A stretch of 64,000 bases of DNA, taken from NCBI GenBank assembly GCA_951394405.1, contig OX596339.1, positions 3,100,001 to 3,164,000 of the forward strand, given 5' to 3'. A program made the translations under genes and the position numbers. Below are positions 11,304 through 22,442 of the stretch, piece after piece. The first letter of the stretch is position 1. Each line of letters begins with the position of its first letter. The DNA is from Coprinellus micaceus. Its lineage: Eukaryota > Basidiomycota > Agaricomycetes > Agaricales > Psathyrellaceae. A model generated the notes under the pieces. That model saw only the letters and a program-made list of their open reading frames with translations. It searched no databases and was not told the origin of the DNA.

Positions 11304-12411
11304 ATGGCCAGCAGACGTCCTCCAGCTACGCAAAGTCCTCTCCCTTCGGTGATCCTTGTGCATTTTATTCGCCAGATCGAGAACCACCACTACCGCACGC
11401 CAAATCAAGATGCCCTGCCTCTCCATTATAGCGCCAGGTCGCAATCACTGGCGGTATTCCCGTGGTGCGTTTCCACCAGCGACTTCCTTCTTTCTAGCCG
11501 TGTGCGGTATCGGCTTATGGCCCGGTTTTCTAGGCCGTGTACTGTGGAGAAACCGGATGAAAGGGTGACTCCTAGTATGCTGGAATCCCTCAGAAGGACG
11601 CACCATTTTAGGGCCCCGAGTTGCCTGTGTGCCTTCCTCGATGGCACGGAGTATACAGAATCACTCATTGGGATTGTTGCGGGAACCCCCCAAGACTCCA
11701 GCGAGGCTTCCTACCACACCTACAGGGGCGAGTATGTTGCCGTCTGTGCTCGCCAGCGATGCGGTTACACTCGTAAGCTCTCAGTTGGTCCTGAGCTGGT
11801 GCCCCTGGCTGATTATCACACTGTCCCGGCAGAATCAGGCCACCGACGCTATTCACCATACAACCTCAGGTTACAGAACCGCAATGTCATCGTTGAGCGA
11901 ATCCAAGAGCAAGCACGCGCTATTGGTGCGTTCTTCATCGTGTCTCATGTCACCGGGAGCTACCCTAACCCCTCGCTTCAATTTGACAGGGTTGCCTCTG
12001 GACGACTCCTTTCTGAACGAGGCGTCAGTGAAGAAATATAATCCCAACTGGCAGCCCCCAACCCATACGAAGTTGCTCTTCACGTTAGGCTCGATGCTGT
12101 CCGTCGGCATCACCATCTGGCAGTACGGAAGAATTTTCAGGCGCTGCACACAGTGTCTACACTACATCTTCAGCGAGTGGATGAGGCTGCACAGCTGTCA
12201 CAGGCCTGTCATCGACGTGAACGCAGAGGATTTCTCCCTGACCAACGAACTTTTGAAGGTGGGGTCGCGTGGATTGACAATTGCGGATGTGAAAGGCATT
12301 TTTGTTGTCTGTGACACTTGTTTTAGGATGTATATGGGAAGGTACGACAGACACACATGCCCTCTCGGTGCGCACGACGAGGAGGTTGCGGAGGACAGCC
12401 TCGTAGACTAA
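11304..12411 (+). CDS. hypothetical protein with Cys/His-rich C terminus, 347 aa
   Basis: The model is join(11304..11925,11990..12411). The donor is TATTG|GTGCG and the acceptor GACAG|GG; phase 1 closes exactly and restores a continuous protein (ARAIG then LPLDDSFLNEAS). The first exon has a segment reading CLCAFLDGTEYTESLIG. The second has CTQC about 175 nt into the exon, and later CDTCFRMYMGRYDRHTC, compatible with a zinc-binding element, although no named domain is recognised. The start is the ATG at 11304; an upstream in-frame ATG at 11100 exists. It lies 590 bases after an intact transposase on the same strand, so a passenger gene of the element is possible but not shown. Confidence 0.5.
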
Positions 12412-12659
12412 CCGTTTCCCAGGGCTTCCACCCAGAATCATGCCCTCCTCCTAGTTCCTTACTTTACCTTCGAAATTTAATATATATCAATAGTTTGGGC
12501 TCAGACTCGACCCCTCACACTCATGACAGGCTTAAAGAAGTGGCCAAATGGTATTAGTCATTAAAAGTAACAAAGATTTGGCACAAGGATGTGGTACAGA
12601 GGCGCCTCTCGAGCAGGCGGTTGTGGAGTACAAAGTAGAAGTACAACAACGAGAGACGA

Positions 12660-13378
12660 TCATTTGCCAGACCATATTGCATTCCAGAACTCATTGAAAG
12701 ATAACAATAAAAGGGTAGGTTCAGCGAAAAAGCGATTTCCAATACTACGGAGCTTGCGGCTGAGAGAAGAAACAGGGACCTGATGACTACGACGAGGATC
12801 ATACATACAAGTGAAAGCGAGCATGGCCAGACGCACCGTCATTTCGCGCTGGTATTCGAATGACTGTTCCTGCGATGCTCCATGAGACAGGACAAACTGC
12901 CTTTGCGAGATTTGGACACGCTGTTCGTGAAGGAGAGTCATCGTGGCCATGATACACATACAATGGCTGAGGAACCGTCCAAGCTCCTCTTCATTTTTCT
13001 CCATCTCAACCGAGACCTCACGCTGTCGGATGCTCATGTAAATCTCCTCCAATTCCTTGATGCTGTACTGAAAGTGAGGAGTGGGATGGTCAGGCAAATA
13101 CAAGGCACTGAGCGGGAGTTGCTCACCTGAGGATCATGAGTATGAGCAAGAAATTGAGCCGTGTTCTGATACAGAAGCTCTGAGGCCATGGCTGAAGCTG
13201 ACTCAGGTCCAGGGTGAGAGCAAGGTTCATTGAGATTGGTGGCCTCATTGAGAGCAATGGCTTCGAGATTCCGGGTGAGGGCATCGAAAACACCCTTTGA
13301 GTACGCCTCCAAGGACCACTTGCGGGTGTGGGGCACAATGAGAGAGTTGGGGTCTGCGGAGTGAGCTGCTGGTGGCAT
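12660..13378 (-). CDS. hypothetical protein, 219 aa, two exons
   Basis: The model is complement(join(12660..13067,13127..13378)). The ATG at 13378 gives MPPAAHSADPNS; the donor CTCAG|GTGAGC and acceptor TTTCAG|TACAGC close in phase 0. The second exon has a helical, charged segment (KELEEIYMSIRQREVS) followed by HEQRVQISQRQFVLSHG, then a short hydrophobic patch. No family is recognised. The promoter side runs into the assembly gap 160 bases away, so an extra upstream exon could be hidden. Confidence 0.5.
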
Positions 13379-13535
13379 CGCGAGCAGTGAACAGTAGGTA
13401 ACAGGAGAGTGGGTGAGTACGGAACTCTGGTCGTGAAGTGTGTGGGTGGGATGGGGGCGGTGATGGTGGTAGGAGTGGAGTCTCCAATCGCGGCATTCTG
13501 GTTTCAGGGTCAACCCACCTAGGTCACCCAGCTGA

Positions 13536-13735
13536 NNNNNNNNNNNNNNNNNNNNNNNNNNNNNNNNNNNNNNNNNNNNNNNNNNNNNNNNNNNNNNNNN
13601 NNNNNNNNNNNNNNNNNNNNNNNNNNNNNNNNNNNNNNNNNNNNNNNNNNNNNNNNNNNNNNNNNNNNNNNNNNNNNNNNNNNNNNNNNNNNNNNNNNNN
13701 NNNNNNNNNNNNNNNNNNNNNNNNNNNNNNNNNNN
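13536..13735. other. assembly gap (200 N)
   Basis: Two hundred consecutive N. The sequence on its right side (13736-14480) is visibly richer in A+T than that on the left, so the gap may hide a repeat or an element end. Confidence 0.99.
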
Positions 13736-14479
13736 CGGATCAGGGGTTGTACAGATATGGAAGGAGCACCACATTTTGACTGACTTTCAGTAGTTGCTCA
13801 TAGCATTTTTAGAATGTCTGGTTGCAAAACAACAGTTTCTTCTATATCTTTTGAGTGTGTGATCCGTTTGCCTTGGGGTCTTTTGTATTCTCCTCAGAAT
13901 TAGATTTCATTTCTATATTGGTATTTTATATGGTGTGGGAACATTCATGGCTGCCATAAATAGCGAAATAATAAGAACTCACCTGTCTTGTTTGGGACAA
14001 GTGTATTCTATGCTGCTTGCAGATTGTGGTGTTATTACTTCATTGTCCCACTCAATTCACTCTATATAACTTCCAGTATAGCTCATAAAACATGTTTTCT
14101 CTTGTCTACACAGCACAGCTCAGATATCATACAACTTGTGTGTTACATTCAATTGTGGCATACTATGGCTGGACAATGGAAGAATGGGTCATAGGGACCC
14201 CAGGATTAGTGTATATAATGTGTCACCTTACTCTCTGGCCTGAAACCCACCCCATATGGCTGTTAATCTCTGGTAAATTACACAACACATGACAGAAAAC
14301 GCAGATACAAAGCTAAAACACATTCTGGCATGGGCGGGAACAGTGAATTCCCACACCATGAACAAATTTGGAAAGCCCTAGAGGAATGCTTTCTAATGGT
14401 ACCCAGAGCTTCCTTATCGGATAAGAACTGACAGAGATAGAGAGTCACGAGTTCTGCTTGCCCTTATCTAAATGAGTGT
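13736..14479. other. A+T-rich non-coding stretch, probable element end
   Basis: No gene is supported. The base composition differs from the flanks (long T-rich runs, TATA-like strings such as TTTTATATGG near 13923). It leads straight into the hairpin array at 14480 and is best read as the outer part of the transposon carrying copy 2. No terminal inverted repeat was identified. Confidence 0.35.
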
Positions 14480-14735
14480 GATGTCATTTGATGGACATAA
14501 GCTGTCCATCAAATCTGGTACCTGTTCCTGAGATCTGTGACATCATTTGATGGCAAGGCTATCTGCCATCAAATCTGGGATCTGTTCCTGAGATCTGTGA
14601 TGTCATTTGATGGACAGATTATGTCCCATCAAATCTGGTACCTGTTCCTGAGATCTATGATGTCATTTGATGGCAAGGTTATCTGCCATCAAATCTGGTA
14701 CCTGTGCCTGACAGCCATGATGTCACTGATGACAT
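14480..14735. repeat. 60-bp tandem array, each unit with an internal hairpin
   Basis: Four full units and one partial unit start at 14480, 14539, 14599, 14659 and 14719, sharing GA(T/C)(G/A)TCATTTGATGG and CTGGTACCTGTTCCTGAGATC. Units 1-4 each hold an inverted repeat: 14486-14514 (12-bp stem ATTTGATGGACA, 5-nt loop), 14545-14574 (11 bp, ATTTGATGGCA), 14605-14634 (12 bp with one bulged C) and 14665-14694 (11 bp). Where the left arm changes from GGACA to GGCA, the right arm changes from TGTCC to TGCC. Subterminal repeats of a DNA transposon are the likeliest reading. Confidence 0.8.
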
Positions 14736-14739
14736 TAGG

Positions 14740-15335
14740 TCAGACACCCCCTGGCTATTTAAAGCTGGACCTGGTCCAAAAAGGGGTGGATAGATCCAGC
14801 CCCTGGTCTGGACTTTTGGCTGGACAGAAGTCCAGAGTGTGACATGTCACACTAATCCAGTCCAGCATGGTTCTGTCCAGACAAGAATCCAGCCAACCAA
14901 TGGACTGGACTGGACCCAAAATGGACCAGGCCATCCAGGATCCAGTCCAGGATCCACAGGTCCAAGCCTGGATCAATCCAGGGGAGGTCACCTTCTAAGG
15001 CACCCACTCCGGTACAAAGTGTATACCTTAGAGGTACCCACATCCATGTGACTGAGGTGGAAACCCCTGATGTGACATGCCATCAGATGACCAAGCAATC
15101 AGGTCCAGATGGATGGATCCACAGGCTGGAGAGGTCCAGGTGGATGAATCCAGTGCTGGAGGGATCCAGTGGGTCCAGAATGGACCAGAACCAGGCAGGG
15201 GGCTGGACAGAGCCAGGCTGGCCCAGGCTGGACACATCCAGGTAGGGCCCACTACTTGGGTACCTGGACCTGCAACATATTTGAGCCCTAGTGGTAGGTG
15301 GGTCCATGTGACTGAGGTGAGAGAAACCCCAGTCG
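14740..15335. repeat. CTGGA/TCCAG-rich tract with duplicated GTCCATGTGACTGAGGT-like motif
   Basis: The pentamer TCCAG and its complement CTGGA recur dozens of times, often as CCAGTCCAG or GGACTGGAC. A longer motif, (T/A)CCATGTGACTGAGGTG followed by GAAACCCC, occurs at about 15042-15066 and again at about 15303-15332, so part of the tract is duplicated about 260 bases apart. A TATA-like CTATTTAAAG lies at about 14754. The tract runs directly into the truncated coding part of transposase copy 2. Confidence 0.7.
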
Positions 15336-18300
15336 CAGAGCCAAAGCCAAAGATCAACCTCCACCCGTTCCCAAACACGAGCTCCTATCAGCTGGGATCT
15401 TGGTTCTGGTCTGATGACGGCGAAAAAAGCCAGAGATCCTTCAGTCAGTTAATCGAGATCGTCGGGAGCGTGGAGTTTAACCCAGCAGACATTCGAGCGG
15501 CAAATTGGAGCCAGATCGACTGTGCTTTAGCGACATCCCATCACGACCTCGACGACCTTGACACACGCGGCTGGGTGGACGACGGGATATCTTGGAAGTC
15601 AAGTGCCGTTACAATCGAGGTACCACTGAGCTCAAGCACAGACGCACCGGGAAGTCATCCATTCACTGTCCAAGGGTTTTACCATCGGCCACTCCTCCTG
15701 ATAATCCGAGAGAAACTGGAGTCATCATCCGGAAGAGAATACCTCCACACCATGCCCCATGAACTTCGGTGGGCACCAGGGAAAGACAAAGAAGATGTCC
15801 AGGTCTACAGTGAAATGTACAGCTCCAACGAATTCATAGCGGCACACGAAGAGCCTCAGGTGTGTCCCAACCTCTTCAACCATGTTACTCACTGATTCAC
15901 TTTCCCCTCAGACAACGCCCCCAGAGCCGGGGTGCAGTCTTCCTCGATATGTCGTCAGGCTTATGTTTGCCTCTGATGCGACGATGTTAGCCAGCTTCGG
16001 CACTGCGAAAATTTGGCTGCTCTACATGGTCTATGCCAATGATTCTAAATATAGACACACCAAACCAAGTGAGAAGCTGTTCGAGACTGTTGCCTACTTC
16101 GAAAGGGTTAGTGACAATCACTCTGTCCTGATGATTGTCCATGCCTTCCTTTACCATCAGCTTCCTGATAACTTCAAGGACTTTCTTGTTAGTTTGACCG
16201 GTAAATCGACTGTTAACAAGGCTCTTGTGACGCACTGTCAGCGCGAGCTATTTCATGAGCAATGGAACCATATCTTAGATGACAAATTCATGGAGGCTTA
16301 CTGCCACGGGATTGTTGTGACCTGCTATGATGGTGAGGATTGCAGGTTCTACCCTCGTATACTCACCTATTCTGCAGATTACCCAGAAAAGTGCATCGCA
16401 CTTGCTTCTCACCTAGTCCCCTTCTGATGTGCCGTTCCTAACCTATCTAAGGATCCTCCTGGCAAGCATCAGGAATCTTGGCCTCTTTCCATGCCCACGC
16501 TGCAAAGTTGCGATGATGAATGTGCCTGCTATGGGCCAGAAACGGGATAGAGCATATCAGATCCGAACCACGCAGGAAGACGACGACAATAGGCGGATGC
16601 TCGTTGAAGAAGCACGTGGTTTTATCTATGAGAGGCACGCCCCCCTTTCTTCACAATTGGTTGAGTCCCGCCTGGGATATGGGTCTTTGGTTGCAACGGC
16701 GGTGAGCTTCCACTGTACGAAACCCCAAGGGTCATCCTCGCTAACCGACACTTCTGTCGTAGAACTCTTTCTCTGAAAGGCTCGCTGAGCACGGCTTCAA
16801 TTTATTCAAGATGCTTGTCGTTGACCTGATGCATGAAGTTGAGTTGGGTGTGTGGAAAGCTCTATTCATTCAACTTTTGCGTTTGTTAGAGGTGATTGAC
16901 AAGGGGGCTATCAACACACTTGACTCTTGGTGTGTACTCTACTACCGCTGACATGCGCAGATTTAACCCAGGGATGCATCATAGATACCGTGCTATGCCA
17001 ACGTTCGGAAAAGACACCATCTGACAGTTCACCAGTAATGTTAGCAAGATGAAGCAAATGGCTGCTAGGGACTTCGAGGATCTGCTGCAGGTACGGCATA
17101 TATCTGTGCTCCAAGCTCTTGCGGTCTGCCTAGTTCTTACAACCCCTCCCAACCCAATAGTGCGCAGTCCCGGCTTTTGATGGCTTGTTTCCTCCTCCCC
17201 ACAATAGACGCATACTCCGGCTTCTTTTTTTGTTTGCCCGGTGGCATGGTCTGGCAAAGTTGAGGCTGCACACCGACCATACACTGGACTTACTTGACGA
17301 ACTGACTACCGAGCTTGGGGATCGTATGCGCACCTTTGTGAAGGATACTTGCTCAGAATTTGATACCAAAGAGCTCGCACGCGAGTACCAGGCACGAAAG
17401 AGGCGAGAGGCACAACAGAAGGCAAAGCAAAGCAAGCAACAGACCCAGTGCGGAGGAAAACCACCTGTAAAGAAGTGTAAGACATCGAAGGGTGGATCAG
17501 CTGCTGTTGAGGAGGTCGCAGAAGTGCCGGAGACGGGTGAGCCTTCGAACATCCGCCGCATCGAGGGTTGATCTGACGCCTCAAACAAGCCCCTGAGGAG
17601 GAAAGCGCTCGGAAGCGAAAGACATTGAATCTGAATACTTACAAGTTCCACTCGCTTGGGGACATTGTTCCGACTATTCATCAATTTGGAACGACCGATT
17701 CCTACTCCACCCAAACGGTAAGTCCACGTAGTAATAGCGTGCCAAATCGCCACCTGTCTAGCGGTGCTAACCCATTGCGCCTTGTAGCCAGAACGCTTTC
17801 ATCGATTCCCAAAAATGCACTATAAACGTACAAGCAAGAAAAATGTGAGCAAGCAGCTGTCACGAATCCAGATGTGACAGGCCCAAATCCGAAAGCTGCG
17901 AAAGCAGCTGCTCCCGGACGTCAAAGAAGGTTATATCGATGAGGAAGCATACACCCTCCCCTACTTCATTGGAAAATCCCAAAACCGCCCTCTCAGCCTT
18001 CCTGCTTTTGTGCAGTCCAAGAAGAATGACCCTGCAATGAAAGTAAGGCACATTTCTTAACGACATGAAACACCGGCAAGGGAGGCTCATCACAGCAAAA
18101 CAGGACTTTATTCCAGCTCTACAGAAACATCTAATCCCTCGAGTCTACCGAGCTCTGCGTAAGGAAGCGGAAACTGATGACAGGGAAGGGCAGAATGACC
18201 ATACCCAGCTCTTGCGGAACCTGGTGGAATTGAGCTCGGAAAGCGATTTCTGGGACTCCAAAGAAGCCCAGTCTGACGCCGAGAAGGTTCATTTCCACTC

Positions 18301-19146
18301 TGATCGCCTCTACAAACACAGCCTCTTCCACATTAACTATATGTCCTACGACGTCCGCCGTGAAACAGACATCGTGAACCCACGAACCTCCCGTCGGGAC
18401 GTCATGTGTCAGCAGCAAGTCACCAAGGAGGAGGATCCATCTTCTGCTCACTGATTCATGCACACTCGAGTCATCGCCATACTTCACACCAATGTCATCT
18501 ACCGAGGGAGAGGGTCGTCAGACCTTCGCAGGTGTCGCTTTGACCTCCTTTTCGTGCGATGGTATAAATTTGTCAGCACCGCTCAAAATGAGGATTCTCT
18601 AGACTGCATGAGCCTCTCTCCTCTCGGACAAGAGGGTGCGGTTGGCTTCCTCGATCCTGCTGACGTGGTTCGCACCTCCCACATCATCCCGCGTTTCTCG
18701 AAGGGAAAATTGCACAATGATGACGGGGACCGGATCACTTCCAAGCTCACCGAGGATTGGGAGGATTGGACTGAGTACTACGTCAATCGGTAAGTATATC
18801 CCCGAACTCCCCTTCCTGATAGGAAACACTGACGACAGCACCCACTCGTCTCAGGTTTTGTGACAGGGATATGATAATCCGTCACATGTGGGGATATGGC
18901 GTTGGGCACATCTACTCTCACACTGACGCACCCACTGACACAGAGCTGCAAGCAATGGGTGAAGGCGATACCGACGGTTCGGATCCAGAACCCTTCTTTG
19001 GTGATGTGGACAAAGAGGTTGGGGGTATGCAAGAGGACACACTCGATGATCTGGAGGGAGAGGAACTTAGCATCAGTGATGCCGAAGGTCCTGATGACGG
19101 GGAATGCTCGGATGGGGACTATCAGGAGCCCGACGATGACTTGTAA
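15308..19146 (+). pseudogene. Plavaka-type transposase copy 2, 5'-truncated and with several stops
   Basis: Exons read from the family pattern: about 15308..15859, 15912..16106, 16161..16390, 16452..16701, 16763..16929, 16961..17090, 17161..17536, 17590..17717, 17788..18042, 18104..18789, 18855..19146. Motifs present: LMFASDATMLASFG, TYSADYPEK, VDLMHEVELGVWKALF, ARDFEDLLQCAVP, FGTTDSYSTQT, GFLDPADVVRT and HMWGYGVGHIYSH. The zinc-finger N terminus and the first 150 or so residues are missing and replaced by the CTGGA/TCCAG tract. In-frame TGA stops lie at 17022-17024, 17875-17877 and 18452-18454. The splice of exon 16763..16929 to 16961 would also create TGA, across a gap of only 31 nt that is too short for a normal intron. 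It is not a recent copy of the 6262-10714 gene, since the proteins are only moderately similar. Confidence 0.85.
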
Positions 19147-19226
19147 ACCAACCAAGGGTAGTAAAGGTAGACGTACATGCGGTTGTATCGGTGGTAGGGG
19201 GATGAGGTGAATCATTGTAGTTAATA

Positions 19227-20361
19227 TTACGTCAAAACCTGAGCAGCACGGCAGCACCAGTCTGAATCTTCCGACCCACTGCACGGGGCGAGCTTTTCCC
19301 AGAATTCTGCCTCATCCACCCCAACATCGTGCCCCGCCCGAATTCTCACCGTCGTGACAGGTGCCACACGGGAACAGAGGGCATCTACCTCGTTGTCCCT
19401 TTGCTCCTCGTCAAATGAGACAGGGAGTAACAACTCCAGTTGGCGTAAGCGGGGGGCGTGTCGCAGGGCATTGCCCAGGGCTATAATCTGAGTATGAGAA
19501 CTCCAGAAAAGCAAAGGATAAACCTGGAGCGGGAATCTCACCTTCGTACATCGGTTCCATGGACTCTTCGAACCAGATGTAAAGGTGTATCATTCCCGAG
19601 CCGTACCTTTTGAGGAACGGATCGATGTTGAGGAAGAAATTGGTATGTGATTGGATGCTGTCAACCTTAATCCGGGCGGCATGTAGTGTATCAGGCCTGA
19701 TTGGAAGCGAGCACATCCACCCCATTAAGGGCAAGCTTCCTGGGGAGAGATAAACTGACTTCAGGTTTGTCGAGATGCATGTCGTCGCCTCAACTGTATA
19801 TGGCCCACCAGGAGCAAGGAGCATAAGGCTGCCATTGAGATCGGACTTGAAATGTGTGTCAACGATGAGGCTTTCCAGGCTGGGCAACCGGGATATACAG
19901 GAGGCGATGTCAGAAGCCCACAGGTAGGTTCCATGAAGGGTCAGGTGACGGAGGTTGGGGTTCGGGAGGAGGAAATCCCAGTCGATATACCTGCTCATTG
20001 TCCAGGGGAGGCTGAGGGAGAGTGAGGTTTGGGGGGTGAAGTGCTCCAAAACATCGTTCAAAGCAGACGAGAAGGTCCTGCTATTGCACCCCATCCTCCT
20101 TACTCCAAAGGCCTGGGGCCAGGGCTCCAACGCGATTGCCAGACTCATGATTGGCTTTGGGATCATGGAATGCATTGATGAAGGCCAGAGAAGGTCGGCG
20201 AGCTTGATGAGGCGGCTTATGGTGAAAATATTCACATCTTGGAAGATACGAGACCGTGTCAACGTGCTGAAAGCTTTTGAGGTCAGGCTGAGGGCATGGA
20301 GTGTTTCCAAGGAATCCCCCGCCACGTGGACAATCTCTTCCCTAATTTCTGTTGGAAGTGG
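19227..20361 (-). pseudogene. F-box-like gene, no ATG and unresolved exon join
   Basis: The open frame from 20361 begins with an F-box-like LPTEIREEIVHVAGDSLE, then ALSLTSKAFSTLTRSRIFQD, and continues with leucine-rich repeat-like segments (LPNPNLRHLTLHGTYLW, ISRLPSLESLIVD). An in-frame TGA (20362-20364) lies just upstream and no ATG precedes the F-box. A second segment (about 19495-19227) carries an LRR-like IIALGNALRHAPRLRQLEL. A GT-AG pair (GTGAGATT to CTCAG) joins the two, but the phases do not fit. F-box proteins recruit substrates to SCF ubiquitin ligases. This copy may be a pseudogene or may use an unseen upstream exon. Confidence 0.5.
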
Positions 20362-20488
20362 TCAATCGACAGCCTAGACTTGATATTGGTGCAGTGCTAT
20401 ATGTGACTGTATCCCACACGGTGACAAGCCTGTGTATGGGGAATGTTTAAGGCCCCATAGTATCAACATCTGCACACTGTCTATCCAT

Positions 20489-20561
20489 AGGGTGGTAGCT
20501 CAGTGGTAGAGCGTCCAGTCTAGTCAACGGATGGTCCCAGGTTCGATTCCTGGTCACTCCA
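20489..20561 (+). tRNA. tRNA-like sequence, probably a pseudogene or SINE head
   Basis: The D arm is perfect (GCTC/GAGC around CAGTGGTA), the T arm is perfect (CCAGG/CCTGG with loop TTCGATT), and the internal A and B boxes (TAGCTCAGTGG, GGTTCGATTCC) match the Pol III consensus. Six of seven acceptor pairs form (two are G-T). The anticodon arm does not fold: only TCC/GGA pairs and the loop would be about 12 nt, so no anticodon can be assigned. No T-run terminator follows directly. It could also contain an intron in the anticodon arm. Confidence 0.45.
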
Positions 20562-22351
20562 ATACTTTAACAATTTCTGGGGGTGATTCAACTTGAGCCA
20601 TCACGGTTTAGCCAGTGTTGGTATGCTGATGTTGGATGTGAGGAGAAGGGAGCTTAGAAATGACCTGTGGAGAGGTAAGATTACGACGAGGCCAAGCTGA
20701 CTCAGCAGGTTCAAGGGAGCATGTGCTGATTCAGCCTCGTGGCCACGCCGTCTTCTTCGACCTCCACCCCAGCCCGGCATGTAGCTTTCTGCCAGGGCCC
20801 TGGTCACACACTCCGGGCTCTGGAGCGCGTCTGAGTTGCACAAGTACTCATTCAACTCTAGAATGTGAGTGCTTTTACCATGAGTGTACATGTTCTACCT
20901 AGTCCACAAACACCTCTCCTCTTGTACAACGTCTTAGAATGCGTCTAGCGTGTCTCTGCACTCGCTGCTCCTCATGGTTGTGGGACTGCGATATCTTTTG
21001 CTGACGCACGGTCGAAGCCTTCTATCCTACCAATGCGTCTCCCAGAACAAAGCACTGCTCGAATTATTGGCTCTACTCACCCGCTTCCTTCATTGCCAAA
21101 TCCTCCCATCCACCACAACTGTTTCCCCGCCTACTAAACTGTGTTTCTTGCACTTTCATGTCTATTTGCTTCTACGCCCCTCCCGATCCCCATCTCCTGC
21201 GCATATAATATCTCCACACCACCTTTTGATGGGTTTACCCCTCCCCCAGCCCACAAGTTGAGCACGCCGCCAATGGCAGTAGTGACTGTGAGCACCGCTG
21301 ATCGCCTCCCGGCCATAAATACACTTATCAGGGCCAAAACACCCCTCAACAACCTCTGACTCCACATCGTCCCCCAACAACCCACCCTTCGACCCCCCAC
21401 CACAGGAATAACCCTCTGTCTTCAACCTTCCCCCCCCCCCCCCCCCGCTTCTTGACTGCAGACCGTGCTTCAACGAACAGGTTGGGAGGGAGCACCAGTC
21501 GGTGATGAGAACACACGCTTGGCAGAGGGCGCGTTTCTGAAGAACAGAGGTTGGCCAGGGGACAGTTGACAGCAGGAACGCAAACTGTCGGTTGTGGAGA
21601 TGGGGGGAGAGGTAGTTGGGACATTTTGGGAGGAAGGAACTCCAGGTCATGCTCTCCTGTGTTTACTGATCTGCCCATACCGGCATAGAGTGCGCCCACG
21701 CTGGCAGTGATTATTAGCTCTGTGAGTCGCTTCTCAGTTGATGGATCGGCATAGTGACCAGAGAAGGTAGAAATCCGTTGAACGTATCAGCTGGGTGAGT
21801 CTGTTTCAACAGCTGCGCCGTGATCGCCAGGTTTTCTGAGCCAAGTTTCCCAGGTCAAGAAACAACACCAATAGAGTCGCGAGCCGTCGCTGGGTTTACT
21901 GGGTCAGTGGTTTGGCGTTGGGTAGCCGTTCAGTGCGCGTCATTTGTCTACAGCGTCGCCCGTGTACTTTTCCGTCTACCCTTGAGGAATCGAGACGTAG
22001 ACCACACTATTATATGCAGTAGCCGGCCATGTTCAAGACCACGGCCATTTTTGGAATAGTTATTTGCAAATGGTGTCTGGTAAGAGCTGGACAACATCGA
22101 CTGAGAACCAGCCTCCCCTGGGGAGGTGCCCAGCATATCAAGTACTCACACCTCTTAGCCATCTGGTCCATCAGGATGTGCCAACTGTGAACAAATACCC
22201 GGTTGAAAGGGGCCATTCAGTTGTATGACCAGATATCCGTTGCGGCAGCCCACCCAGACTGATAGAACCTGAGCACGCATTTATCGGGGCTGCCTATGTT
22301 CTGAAGGCACCCCTTTCGAAGGTATTTCCTGATAATCACCAGTGTCTACTC
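20562..22351. other. intergenic region with a 17-C run
   Basis: No gene is supportable over 1.8 kb. There is a homopolymer of 17 C at 21430-21446. A minus-strand open stretch about 21660-21460 (SVNTGEHDLEFLPPKMSQLP) has some codon-like character but no splice partners or family match. Confidence 0.3.
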
Positions 22352-22442
22352 ATCTCAGTCACCATGGAACAACCCCCTTTAAGGCCTATTGGAACGCACA
22401 TTTAATAGGCCTTAAAGGGGGTTGTTCCATGGTGACTGAGAT
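22352..22442. repeat. perfect 39-bp inverted repeat, 13-nt loop
   Basis: The left arm 22352-22390 (starting ATCTCAGTCACCATGGAAC) is matched without a mismatch by the reverse complement at 22404-22442. The loop is GGAACGCACATTT. GTCTACTC stands directly before the left arm (22344-22351) and again one base after the right arm (22444-22451), which looks like an 8-bp target-site duplication. This suggests a foldback or miniature element, not a terminator. Confidence 0.85.

Noticed and set aside
14480..14735. CRISPR-like array
   Set aside because: Spacing is regular but units are repeated over their whole length with no unique spacers, and the genome is fungal.
17537..17589. Apparent frameshift and stop in transposase copy 2 after the SKGG segment
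   Set aside because: A GTGAGC donor and an AAG acceptor 53 bases apart restore the frame exactly, so this is an ordinary intron.
6262..19146. A TET/JBP dioxygenase gene accompanying the KDZ-type transposases
   Set aside because: Such genes are known near these elements in some mushrooms, so I looked for the His-x-Asp iron-binding pattern in the neighbouring ORFs; none of the proteins between or beside the two copies fits.
21430..21446. 17-C homopolymer as a structural signal
   Set aside because: Single homopolymers of this kind are common slippage products and are often wrong in length in assemblies.
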